In this document: positions 1-5,357 of the stretch, piece after piece
How positions within the stretch are numbered: position 1 is the first letter of the stretch
How the letters are laid out: each line of letters starts with the position of its first letter
Source: Oscillospiraceae bacterium
Lineage (GTDB): Bacteria > Bacillota > Clostridia > Oscillospirales > Acutalibacteraceae
Assembly (NCBI GenBank): GCA_003499325.1
Contig: DNIP01000132.1
Location: 661 to 6,338, forward strand
Direction: 5' to 3'
DNA length: 5,678 nt
Translations under genes and position numbers: made by a program
Notes under the pieces: generated by a model
What the model saw: only the letters and a program-made list of their open reading frames with translations
Databases searched by the model: none
What the model was told of the DNA's origin: nothing

Positions 1-519
1 GATCTCCATATTGCCGACAGACGCTCCTAAAATTCCTTCGATCACGGTTCGGCATTTCTCCGGTCCGATGGTATCTGTGTTTGACATCACAGCGAATGCC
101 GTTCCGTTTCCCTGCAGCGTAAACGGAAGGTCGATCAAGCCGCAGCGGAGATAGAACTGATGTCTTTTGATCCTCTGTTCTGTATTATCTGCTTCTTCTT
201 CCCAATCCTCTAAGGAAAGCAGTAAGTGAGTGGCCTTATATTGTTCCATGATCGACTTCATCGCCGTTGTGCCATAGCCCTTTCCTCTGCAGGTTGAGTC
301 AACGGCAAAATAGAATAAGTATGTGACGTCTTCGATCGTCAGCAAGTAAGCCAATCCGATGTTTCTGTCTTCCTCACGAATCACCCAGAAATCTGCCAAG
401 CCTTGGTCGGCTTTTTCGAGCATAATGTCGAATTTAGGTCTTTCTGCGGGAGGAAAAGCCTCTACGAGCAAATCTTGCACATACGAATAATCATTTTCTT
501 GAATTCTACGGAGTTCCAT
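1..519 (-). CDS. GNAT-family N-acetyltransferase, 3' end cut by window edge
   Basis: The minus strand is open for 173 codons from the ATG at 519-517 to position 1 with no stop, so the C-terminus lies outside the window. The protein starts MELRRIQENDYSYVQDLL, a common way for GNAT proteins to begin. Residues about 43-75 (FWVIREEDRNIGLAYLL, then TYLFYFAVD) fit the central beta strands. They are followed by CRGKGYGTTAMKSIM, the motif A acetyl-CoA pyrophosphate loop (R/Q-x-x-G-x-G/A), at about 78-92. A later RHQFYLRCGL fits the family's usual 'A..FY...GF' segment. GNAT proteins transfer an acetyl group from acetyl-CoA to an amine; the acceptor here cannot be told from sequence. The start is supported by AAGAAGG seven bases upstream and by an extended -10 promoter. 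The gene is divergent from the phosphatase gene and visibly AT-richer than the genes to its right. Family call is firm; substrate unknown. Confidence 0.88.
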   Translation of the reverse strand, partial: MELRRIQENDYSYVQDLLVEAFPPAERPKFDIMLEKADQGLADFWVIREEDRNIGLAYLLTIEDVTYLFYFAVDSTCRGKGYGTTAMKSIMEQYKATHLLLSLEDWEEEADNTEQRIKRHQFYLRCGLIDLPFTLQGNGTAFAVMSNTDTIGPEKCRTVIEGILGASVGNMEI

Positions 520-526
520 TTTCAAA

Positions 527-533
527 CCTTCTT
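527..533 (-). promoter_or_regulatory. Ribosome binding site of the GNAT gene
   Basis: On the minus strand AAGAAGG lies seven bases before the ATG at 519. It is a near-consensus Shine-Dalgarno sequence and fixes the start codon of the acetyltransferase. Confidence 0.75.
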
Positions 534-549
534 TCTTTATTGTGTTTAT

Positions 550-558
550 ATTATATCA
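550..558 (-). promoter_or_regulatory. Extended -10 promoter of the GNAT gene
   Basis: The minus strand reads TGATATAAT: a perfect -10 hexamer (550-555) preceded by the TGn extension. The best -35 candidate, CTGAAC at 574-579 with an 18-base spacer, matches only three of six consensus bases, so the extended -10 probably does most of the work. The predicted transcript start is about 540-545, giving a short leader of roughly 20-25 bases before the ATG at 519. Confidence 0.6.
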
Positions 559-681
559 TTGATGTGTCATAAAGTTCAGCGCTAAAACAAGTACATTCCC
601 GATCCAATGCTGAAAAAGCTGTATAGATCAACCGTCCCAAAATGATGATATCCATATAGGGCTACATGTTTATGCCAAAAC

Positions 682-705
682 CCGAGGCGGCTTTCGGAGT
701 TTTTT
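682..705 (+). terminator. Possible weak terminator-like hairpin before the phosphatase promoter
   Basis: Bases 682-687 (CCGAGG) can pair with 692-697 (TTTCGG) as a six-pair stem with two G-U pairs and a four-base loop, followed by AG and six Ts (700-705). The T-run merges with the -35 hexamer of the next promoter. No plus-strand gene is visible upstream, so if active it would only stop transcription running antisense to the acetyltransferase gene. The stem is weak and may be chance. Confidence 0.25.
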
Positions 706-732
706 GACTTTTTTTGAGCAATCATATATAAT
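704..732 (+). promoter_or_regulatory. Sigma-A promoter of the phosphatase gene
   Basis: TTGACT (704-709) and TATAAT (727-732) are separated by exactly 17 bases, giving eleven of twelve consensus matches. Transcription should begin near 739-740, leaving a leader of about 56 bases before the ATG at 796. The same layout occurs before the cysteine synthase gene. Confidence 0.85.
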
Positions 733-752
733 GAATTGGAATTATGATAGCG

Positions 753-770
753 TCAATCCGATACGGTTGA
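753..770 (+). promoter_or_regulatory. Leader hairpin / inverted repeat, phosphatase copy
   Basis: TCAATC (753-758) can pair with GGTTGA (765-770) around the loop CGATAC, giving six pairs including one U-G. The loop and right arm lie within the 16-mer identical to the cysteine synthase leader, while the left arm differs but still pairs. It sits just downstream of the predicted transcript start, so it could be an RNA element or a DNA operator. No known riboswitch consensus is recognised. Confidence 0.5.
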
Positions 771-782
771 GCGAAAGGATTT

Positions 783-791
783 GGAGGGTGA
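783..791 (+). promoter_or_regulatory. Ribosome binding site selecting the ATG at 796
   Basis: GGAGGGTGA lies immediately before the ATG at 796, with GGAGG eight bases from the start codon. It argues against an in-frame TTG at 781, which would sit within this site. A second, weaker GGAG (816-819) lies six bases before the ATG at 826 and could support internal initiation. Confidence 0.75.
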
Positions 792-795
792 GCGC

Positions 796-3351
796 ATGAT
801 ATACAGGAACGTGCCGGAGACGGCTATGATGACAAATGACAAAAAAACAAAAACAAACAGACGCATGATTTGCGTGATGTTGTCTTTGATTTTAGCCATA
901 TCCTGTATCACACCGTCGGTGCTGATCGCCTTTGCGGATGAGTCGACGTCGCCTGTCAGGATTGTGGCGGAATCGCTCGGGGATCATGTTTCGATACACA
1001 GCGATCTTCAAGAGCAGTATTTGAATGGTCCTCTCCAGGATATCTCGAATTATGCGGGAGGAACAGAGGAGCTCAGCCGTCCCGCGAAAATCACCCTCTC
1101 ATGGAATACGGAGATCGACGAAGCCTATGCCGCGGAAAGCGGGATATCTGCCGAGGGATGCAGCTATCAACTGTATTTCGGAAAAACAGAGGATTTTTCG
1201 GACGCAGATGTATATACAACCACCGAGACCTCTTATGAGGTCACGAATCTGGAGCTGGCGACTACCTATTATTGGAAGGTTGTGTCTGAGATCGGCGGCG
1301 CGCCTTACGAAAGCAAGACGGCATCCTTTACGACAGAGAGAAACGGTCCGCGCAATCTCTATGTGAGCGGTATTACGAATGTGCGCGATATCGGCGGCTA
1401 TACGACGCTCAGCGGCGATACCGTCAAGCAAGGGCGGATCATACGCTGCGGAAAGCTGCACAACAGCGACGGCAGCAGAAAGATCACGGAAAAGGGTATT
1501 ACCGAAATGCGTGAGAAGCTCGGCGTAAAATCGGAGATCGAGCTGCGCAAAGCGTCCAACAACGAGTACGGCGGGGTAGAGAGCAGTATGCTCGGCGCAG
1601 ATGTGAACTATTATTTGCTGCCCATGGATTACAAAGGGAATATGATGGAGGGCACGTTCAGCGAGGATAACATCGGGTCCCTGCGCGGCGTATTCGAGGT
1701 GCTCTCGAAAGAAGAGAATTATCCCGTCATCTTTCACTGCGCGATCGGAACAGACCGCACGGGCATGGTGGCGTATTGCATTGAAGCCCTTCTCGGTATG
1801 AGCGAGACCGATATCATACGAGATTACCTTTATTCCAATTTCGGCTCGATCGGCGGCTCACGGTCGATCTCGACGATCCGCTCAAAATATCCGAAATTCA
1901 TCAAGGATTATGACGGCAAGACGCTGCAGGAAAAGACCTATCGGTTCTTGAATGAATATGTCGGCGTTCCGACAGAGCAGCTTGACGAGGTCATCAGGCT
2001 GAACCTCATCCCGCGTGACGATGCTCCTTACGGGGAGCCGATCTCATCGCAGGAGGATTTCCTGTCGATGAAGGACGACGGCAAATATTATCTTGCGAAG
2101 GATATCTCTCTTTCTTCCGGGTATACCTCGCAGTTCTTCGGTACATTTGACGGAAACGGACATACCGTGACAACAACAAAACCGTTGTTCAGTAACCTGA
2201 GCGGCGTTGTGAAAAACCTGACGATCAAGGGACAGATCGCTTCCTCAAGCGGCAGAATCGGCGCGTTAGCATGTGAGGGCTCGCGACTGACTTGTATCGA
2301 TGTCAAAAACGAAGCCGACGTCGCTGTGACCGGCAAGTACTATGCCGGCGGGCTGGTCGGATATGCTACCGTATGGGCGACGTTGATTGACTGTGAAAAC
2401 CACGGCACGATCGAATCGGCGTATCATGCCGCGGGGATCGTCTGTCGGATGACAGGAGAGCTGACGTTGTCAAGCTGTCAAAACGACGGTGCGATCCTAT
2501 CCGCACCGCCGGAGGTCAAATACTATACCGGCGGTATGGTCGCAAAATCCAATGGCTCTGTGATGATGCAGAACTGCCGGAACAGCGGCGCGGTGACGTC
2601 ATCGGGCAAATACACCGGCGGCCTCGGCGGATGCCTGGATACAAGCGATGTGATGAAAACGATCCTCTCTTGCGAGAACAGCGGAAAGCTCACCTGCGGC
2701 ACGGATAATGAGCAGGATGATTCCTATATGGGCGGGATCGTCGGTTATATGAAAGGCGGCAAATCGTATTGTACTTTTTCATATTGCCGTAATTCCGGTG
2801 AGATTATATCGAACGCTGGCGGCAAGACAATCCTTTGCGGCGTCTGCGGCTATGTTAATTCCGAGTCGATCGTCATTACCCATTGCTCCAACGATGGCAG
2901 CGAGGCGTCGCCGAATGCCTCGGAGAGCATTTGTTATCATTTGTATTTCAATCCTACGGCGTCGGAAGAAAAGTATCTCCATGATAACGACCCGTGGATC
3001 TATGATAATGTCATTTTTTCGATCGGGGACAGAGGAACCTATCGTTTGCCCCATGAAACGACCTTTGGCGACTGGATCATGCAGGCAGGAAGTTCCAGCG
3101 GTAACAATGCGGTCTGGGTGACTCCCGTGACCGGTTTGACGGACAAACAGATCAAGGATAATCCCGCGTTCTCCGGGGTGTGGAGCTATTACCGCGATGA
3201 TGAGCAGGGAAAGCTCTATGCGGAGATCCCCTCACATCGTGATGCGCGCGGTAATGTGATCCTGCCGCAGGAAGAGGTGTTGGGACCCGATAGTGTGCCC
3301 GTCACCATATACGATCTCATCACACCGTATGCTTATCAGCTGTCGTATTAA
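796..3351 (+). CDS. Secreted tyrosine-phosphatase-like protein with FN3-like and GLUG-like repeat regions
   Basis: The 851-residue product begins with ten residues copied from cysteine synthase (MIYRNVPETA). A basic stretch and a hydrophobic signal peptide follow, with likely cleavage after AFA (residue 47), so it should be exported. Residues about 95-182 resemble a fibronectin type III domain (TTYYWKVV..., ASFTT). Residues about 186-405 look like a Y_phosphatase3-type protein tyrosine phosphatase, with NVRDIGGY (195-202) and the P-loop HCAIGTDRTG, whose catalytic Cys315 and Arg321 fit CX5R. From about 418 comes GTFDGNGHTV...VKNLTIKG, then six or seven repeats of a [Y]xGGhhG...CxNxG type to about 705, resembling GLUG repeats. 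The last roughly 145 residues are unassigned. No LPXTG or C-terminal membrane segment is visible, so secretion or non-covalent wall attachment is likely. Family knowledge suggests phosphotyrosine or lipid phosphate hydrolysis; the substrate is unknown. The ATGs at 826 or 829 are plausible ancestral or alternative starts. Confidence 0.85.
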   Translation: MIYRNVPETAMMTNDKKTKTNRRMICVMLSLILAISCITPSVLIAFADESTSPVRIVAESLGDHVSIHSDLQEQYLNGPLQDISNYAGGTEELSRPAKITLSWNTEIDEAYAAESGISAEGCSYQLYFGKTEDFSDADVYTTTETSYEVTNLELATTYYWKVVSEIGGAPYESKTASFTTERNGPRNLYVSGITNVRDIGGYTTLSGDTVKQGRIIRCGKLHNSDGSRKITEKGITEMREKLGVKSEIELRKASNNEYGGVESSMLGADVNYYLLPMDYKGNMMEGTFSEDNIGSLRGVFEVLSKEENYPVIFHCAIGTDRTGMVAYCIEALLGMSETDIIRDYLYSNFGSIGGSRSISTIRSKYPKFIKDYDGKTLQEKTYRFLNEYVGVPTEQLDEVIRLNLIPRDDAPYGEPISSQEDFLSMKDDGKYYLAKDISLSSGYTSQFFGTFDGNGHTVTTTKPLFSNLSGVVKNLTIKGQIASSSGRIGALACEGSRLTCIDVKNEADVAVTGKYYAGGLVGYATVWATLIDCENHGTIESAYHAAGIVCRMTGELTLSSCQNDGAILSAPPEVKYYTGGMVAKSNGSVMMQNCRNSGAVTSSGKYTGGLGGCLDTSDVMKTILSCENSGKLTCGTDNEQDDSYMGGIVGYMKGGKSYCTFSYCRNSGEIISNAGGKTILCGVCGYVNSESIVITHCSNDGSEASPNASESICYHLYFNPTASEEKYLHDNDPWIYDNVIFSIGDRGTYRLPHETTFGDWIMQAGSSSGNNAVWVTPVTGLTDKQIKDNPAFSGVWSYYRDDEQGKLYAEIPSHRDARGNVILPQEEVLGPDSVPVTIYDLITPYAYQLSY

Positions 3352-3366
3352 GATGGCTCAGAGCTT

Positions 3367-3395
3367 TTGACATTTGTTTATCGATCGTATATAAT
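3367..3395 (+). promoter_or_regulatory. Sigma-A promoter of the cysteine synthase operon
   Basis: TTGACA (3367-3372) and TATAAT (3390-3395), both perfect consensus, are separated by 17 bases. Transcription should begin near 3402, giving a leader of about 78 bases. This is a strong promoter on paper, so any control probably acts through the leader or an overlapping repressor. Confidence 0.9.
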
Positions 3396-3422
3396 GGATT
3401 GGCTTCATAATTGATTATGATA

Positions 3423-3442
3423 TTTAACCCGATACGGTTGAG
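3423..3442 (+). promoter_or_regulatory. Leader hairpin / inverted repeat, cysteine synthase copy
   Basis: TTTAACC (3423-3429) can pair with GGTTGAG (3436-3442) around the loop CGATAC, giving seven pairs of which two are U-G. The loop and right arm are identical to the phosphatase leader at 759-771. Relative to that copy, a U-G pair becomes C-G and a C-G pair becomes U-G, which maintains the helix. Confidence 0.5.
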
Positions 3443-3469
3443 CGGATGATCTGAGCAAAAAGGATTTGG

Positions 3470-3478
3470 AAGGTGATC
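3470..3478 (+). promoter_or_regulatory. Ribosome binding site of cysteine synthase
   Basis: AAGGTGATC matches the anti-Shine-Dalgarno region and lies directly upstream of the ATG at 3481. An in-frame TTG at 3466 overlaps this site and is not a credible start, since the protein family begins at MIYRNV. Confidence 0.65.
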
Positions 3479-3480
3479 GT

Positions 3481-4410
3481 ATGATATACAGGAACGTACT
3501 CGAGGCGGTGGGGCAGACCCCGCTGATCCGATTGAACCGCATGCCCGAGCCGGGCAGCGCCGAGGTGCTGGTTAAGTTTGAGGCGCTGAACGTGGGCGGC
3601 TCGATCAAGACGCGTACCGCGCTGAATATGATCAACCACGCGGAGAAGAAGGGACTTTTGAGATACGACAGTATCATCGTCGAGCCGACCTCGGGCAATC
3701 AGGGCATCGGACTGGCGCTGGTGGGCGCGGTGAAGGGCTACAAGACGATCATCATTATGCCCGATTCCGTCAGCGAGGAACGCAGAAAGCTGATCAAGCA
3801 TTACGGCGCAAAGGTCAAGCTGATCCATGACGCGGGCGATATCGGCGCGTGTATCGACGAATGTCTGAAAACGGCGTTGAAAATGGCGGAGAAAGACCCG
3901 CGCGTCTTTGTGCCGCAGCAGTTCGAGAATATCAATAACGTCAGAGCGCACAAGAAGTATACCGCGCTGGAGATCATGCAGCAGTGCGCCGATCATATCG
4001 ATGGCTTCTGCTCGGGTATCGGCACGGGCGGCACCATCACCGGCATCGGCGAGGTGCTCAAGGCGCAGTATCCCGAGATCGAGATCTGGGCGGTTGAGCC
4101 CGAGAACGCCGCGATATTGGCGGGCGGCACCATCGGCACGCATTTGCAGATGGGCATCGGCGACGGTCTGATCCCCCCAATCCTCAACAAGGAGATCTAT
4201 GATGAGATCTACGTCGTGACGGATGAAGAAGCGATCGAGACCGCGAAGCGGCTGGCGCGCGAGGAAGGGCTGATGTGCGGCATTTCCAGCGGCACCAACG
4301 TCGCCGCGGCGCTGAAGCTCGCGAAGAAGCTCGGCCCCGGCAAGACGGTCGTCACCGTTCTGCCCGATACTGCGGAGCGCTACTTCTCCACACCGCTGTT
4401 CGAGGAATAA
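3481..4410 (+). CDS. cysK: PLP-dependent cysteine synthase (O-acetylserine sulfhydrylase type)
   Basis: The 309-residue product has the usual length for CysK, which makes L-cysteine and acetate from O-acetyl-L-serine and sulfide in the cytoplasm. It opens MIYRNVLEAVGQTPLIRLN. The PLP-binding lysine is K43 in GGSIKTR. The substrate-binding asparagine loop is TSGNQG (70-75), followed by IGLALVGAVKGYK. The phosphate-binding loop is GTGGTITG at about residues 181-188, and GISSGTN near residue 268 supplies the serine expected near the PLP ring nitrogen. Classical enzymes read NPGGSVKDR and TSGNTG, so this belongs to a variant subfamily that I recall from Firmicutes, and the exact substrate is not proven. 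It has its own strong promoter and a leader shared with the upstream phosphatase. The transpeptidase gene follows after 36 bases, suggesting an operon. The symbol is by family resemblance. Confidence 0.92.
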   Translation: MIYRNVLEAVGQTPLIRLNRMPEPGSAEVLVKFEALNVGGSIKTRTALNMINHAEKKGLLRYDSIIVEPTSGNQGIGLALVGAVKGYKTIIIMPDSVSEERRKLIKHYGAKVKLIHDAGDIGACIDECLKTALKMAEKDPRVFVPQQFENINNVRAHKKYTALEIMQQCADHIDGFCSGIGTGGTITGIGEVLKAQYPEIEIWAVEPENAAILAGGTIGTHLQMGIGDGLIPPILNKEIYDEIYVVTDEEAIETAKRLAREEGLMCGISSGTNVAAALKLAKKLGPGKTVVTVLPDTAERYFSTPLFEE

Positions 4411-4434
4411 CGGTAACACGCTGATAATCAGAAC

Positions 4435-4439
4435 GGAGG
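4435..4439 (+). promoter_or_regulatory. Ribosome binding site of the transpeptidase lipoprotein
   Basis: GGAGG lies seven bases before the ATG at 4447. No promoter or terminator is visible in the 36-base gap after cysteine synthase, supporting translation from a shared mRNA. Confidence 0.8.
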
Positions 4440-4446
4440 ACTATCT

Positions 4447-5202
4447 ATGAAAATGATGACAAGAGTTATGGCGATCATATTGACCGTTATGATGACGGTT
4501 TCTGTACTGGCAGGCTGTGCGGCGCAAAACACCGCGACCGCGACGCCCGATGAGCTGTATTCCTCGAAGCAGGAGGTGCGTGAATCGCCCAAGTGGGTCA
4601 CGGAGCTTGACGCGACAAAAGACGCTGAGCAATTGATCGTTGTGGCGGGCGTTGACAAGACAACCGCGTATGTAACCATGCACGAAAAGGATGGGGACGG
4701 CAAATGGCAGCAGATCATCGCGACGCCGGGCTTTATCGGCAAGGATGGACTGGGCAACGCGAACATCAACGACACCTACACGCCTGTCGGCACCTTCACC
4801 ATCGACAAGGCGTTTGGATTAGCGGATGATCCCGGCTGTCAGATGGAGTACACCAAGGTAGACGATAACTACTATTGGTCGGGCGACGCGCGCGAGGGCA
4901 AGCATTTCAATGAGCTGGTCAACATCAAGGACGTCCCCGATCTCGATACGGAAAACAGTGAGCATATCGCCGAGTTCGACTATGCGTATCAATATGTCCT
5001 CAACATGGGCTATAACGCCGAGTGCAAGGAGGAGAAGGGCTTTGCGTTCTTTTTGCATTGCTTTAGAATGAACCGCACCTATACGGGCGGCTGTGTTGGC
5101 GTACCCGAGAACATCATGGAGTTCATCATGCAGCATGTCAAGCCCGGTTGTAAGATCACGATCGATTCTTTAGAGAAGATGAAGGGTGATTTGGATGCTT
5201 GA
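4447..5202 (+). CDS. L,D-transpeptidase (YkuD-type) lipoprotein
   Basis: The 251-residue product has a short hydrophobic signal sequence ending in the lipobox V-L-A-G-C, so Cys24 should be lipid-modified and the protein anchored to the outer face of the membrane. A low-complexity linker (about 25-48) precedes the catalytic part. TPVGTF (112-117) is a typical YkuD-fold motif. FFLHCFR (His204) and TGGCVGVPE (Cys216) fit the catalytic His and Cys. Such enzymes form 3-3 peptidoglycan cross-links or attach proteins to peptidoglycan. The motif is atypical: SHGC of classical L,D-transpeptidases is TGGC here, the arginine or asparagine after Cys is absent, and the His-Cys spacing is 12 residues. This resembles a divergent branch with T-x-GC-hydrophobic motifs. 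It is probably cotranscribed with cysteine synthase and ends before a clear terminator. Family call is good; actual cross-linking activity is inferred. Confidence 0.85.
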   Translation: MKMMTRVMAIILTVMMTVSVLAGCAAQNTATATPDELYSSKQEVRESPKWVTELDATKDAEQLIVVAGVDKTTAYVTMHEKDGDGKWQQIIATPGFIGKDGLGNANINDTYTPVGTFTIDKAFGLADDPGCQMEYTKVDDNYYWSGDAREGKHFNELVNIKDVPDLDTENSEHIAEFDYAYQYVLNMGYNAECKEEKGFAFFLHCFRMNRTYTGGCVGVPENIMEFIMQHVKPGCKITIDSLEKMKGDLDA

Positions 5203-5240
5203 TGACGGTTAGGATAGCATTATGATTCTGTATAAAAGTA

Positions 5241-5271
5241 CGGGCAGTCTTATGGTGGACTGCCTGTTTTT
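5241..5271 (+). terminator. Rho-independent terminator of the cysK-transpeptidase unit
   Basis: Bases 5241-5250 pair with 5257-5266 as a ten-pair stem (core GGCAGTC/GACTGCC, two G-U pairs) with the six-base loop TATGGT, followed directly by five Ts. It starts 39 bases after the transpeptidase stop and separates that unit from the Nudix gene. Confidence 0.9.
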
Positions 5272-5292
5272 GCCGGTATCCGTGAAAACCGG

Positions 5293-5321
5293 TAGACAGG
5301 CGCAGTGCTCCGTGCTATACT
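5293..5321 (+). promoter_or_regulatory. Sigma-A promoter of the Nudix gene
   Basis: TAGACA (5293-5298) and TATACT (5316-5321) are 17 bases apart, each one base from consensus. Transcription would begin near 5328, about 30 bases before the ATG at 5358. The position just after a terminator supports an independent transcription unit. Confidence 0.75.
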
Positions 5322-5344
5322 GTTATGCGAACACAATCGACTGC

Positions 5345-5353
5345 GGAGGGTGA
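5345..5353 (+). promoter_or_regulatory. Ribosome binding site of the Nudix gene
   Basis: GGAGGGTGA, identical to the site before the phosphatase gene, places GGAGG eight bases before the ATG at 5358 and fixes that start. Confidence 0.8.
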
Positions 5354-5357
5354 GAGG

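Larger units (their letters stand above)
700..825 (+). repeat. Direct repeat copy 1: cysteine synthase-like promoter, leader and first ten codons
   Basis: This segment repeats 3363-3510 in the same orientation, with divergence and small gaps. Shared parts in order are: a sigma-A promoter with a 17-base spacer; bases following the -10 box (gAATTGG versus gGATTGG); ATTATGATA; the identical 16-mer CCGATACGGTTGAGCG (758-773); and a 51-base block (774-824) matching 3459-3509 at 43 positions. That block covers the ribosome binding site and codons 1-10. Similarity stops abruptly at the ATG at 826. Because MIYRNVLEAVG is a natural cysteine synthase N-terminus, the copy in front of the phosphatase is inferred to be the derived one. 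Confidence 0.85.
3363..3510 (+). repeat. Direct repeat copy 2: promoter, leader and first ten codons of cysteine synthase
   Basis: This is the presumed original of the copy at 700-825. It begins within about a dozen bases of the phosphatase stop codon. It is longer than copy 1 mainly because of about eight extra bases after the -10 region and a 13-base unit in TGAGCGGATGATCTGAGC (3439-3456), where copy 1 has a single TGAGC. Promoter, hairpin, ribosome binding site and ten codons are preserved in order. Confidence 0.85.

Noticed and set aside
403..585. Plus-strand 60-codon open frame opposite the acetyltransferase start
   Set aside because: It overlaps a well-supported minus-strand gene and its promoter, and shows no domain or ribosome binding site of note.
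781..795. In-frame TTG start for the phosphatase (MEGER...), and the equivalent TTG at 3466 for cysteine synthase
   Set aside because: Both lie inside the ribosome binding sites of the downstream ATGs at 796 and 3481, so they would be poor starts.
841..847. Run of seven A near the phosphatase start as a phase-variation tract
   Set aside because: It is short and lies in a Lys-rich n-region where A-runs are expected; nothing else supports switching.
883..915. Possible lipobox (LAISC) in the phosphatase signal peptide
   Set aside because: The residue at -3 is Ala rather than Leu, and a conventional AFA cleavage site follows further on, so a type I signal peptide is more likely.
3352..3372. GCTCAGAGC followed by TTTT as a terminator after the phosphatase
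   Set aside because: With a minimum three-base loop only three pairs can form, too weak for termination, and it merges with the -35 box.
700..3510. Flanking direct repeats as ends of an insertion sequence or transposon
   Set aside because: No transposase, inverted terminal repeats or short target duplication is visible; the repeats coincide with promoter and coding start rather than element ends.
3424..4419. Long minus-strand open frame opposite cysteine synthase
   Set aside because: It mirrors the codon pattern of a strongly supported plus-strand gene and shows no recognisable domain.
5273..5292. Inverted repeat CCGGT...ACCGG next to the Nudix promoter
   Set aside because: Only five pairs with a ten-base loop, and no second copy in the window; likely chance, though an operator cannot be excluded.
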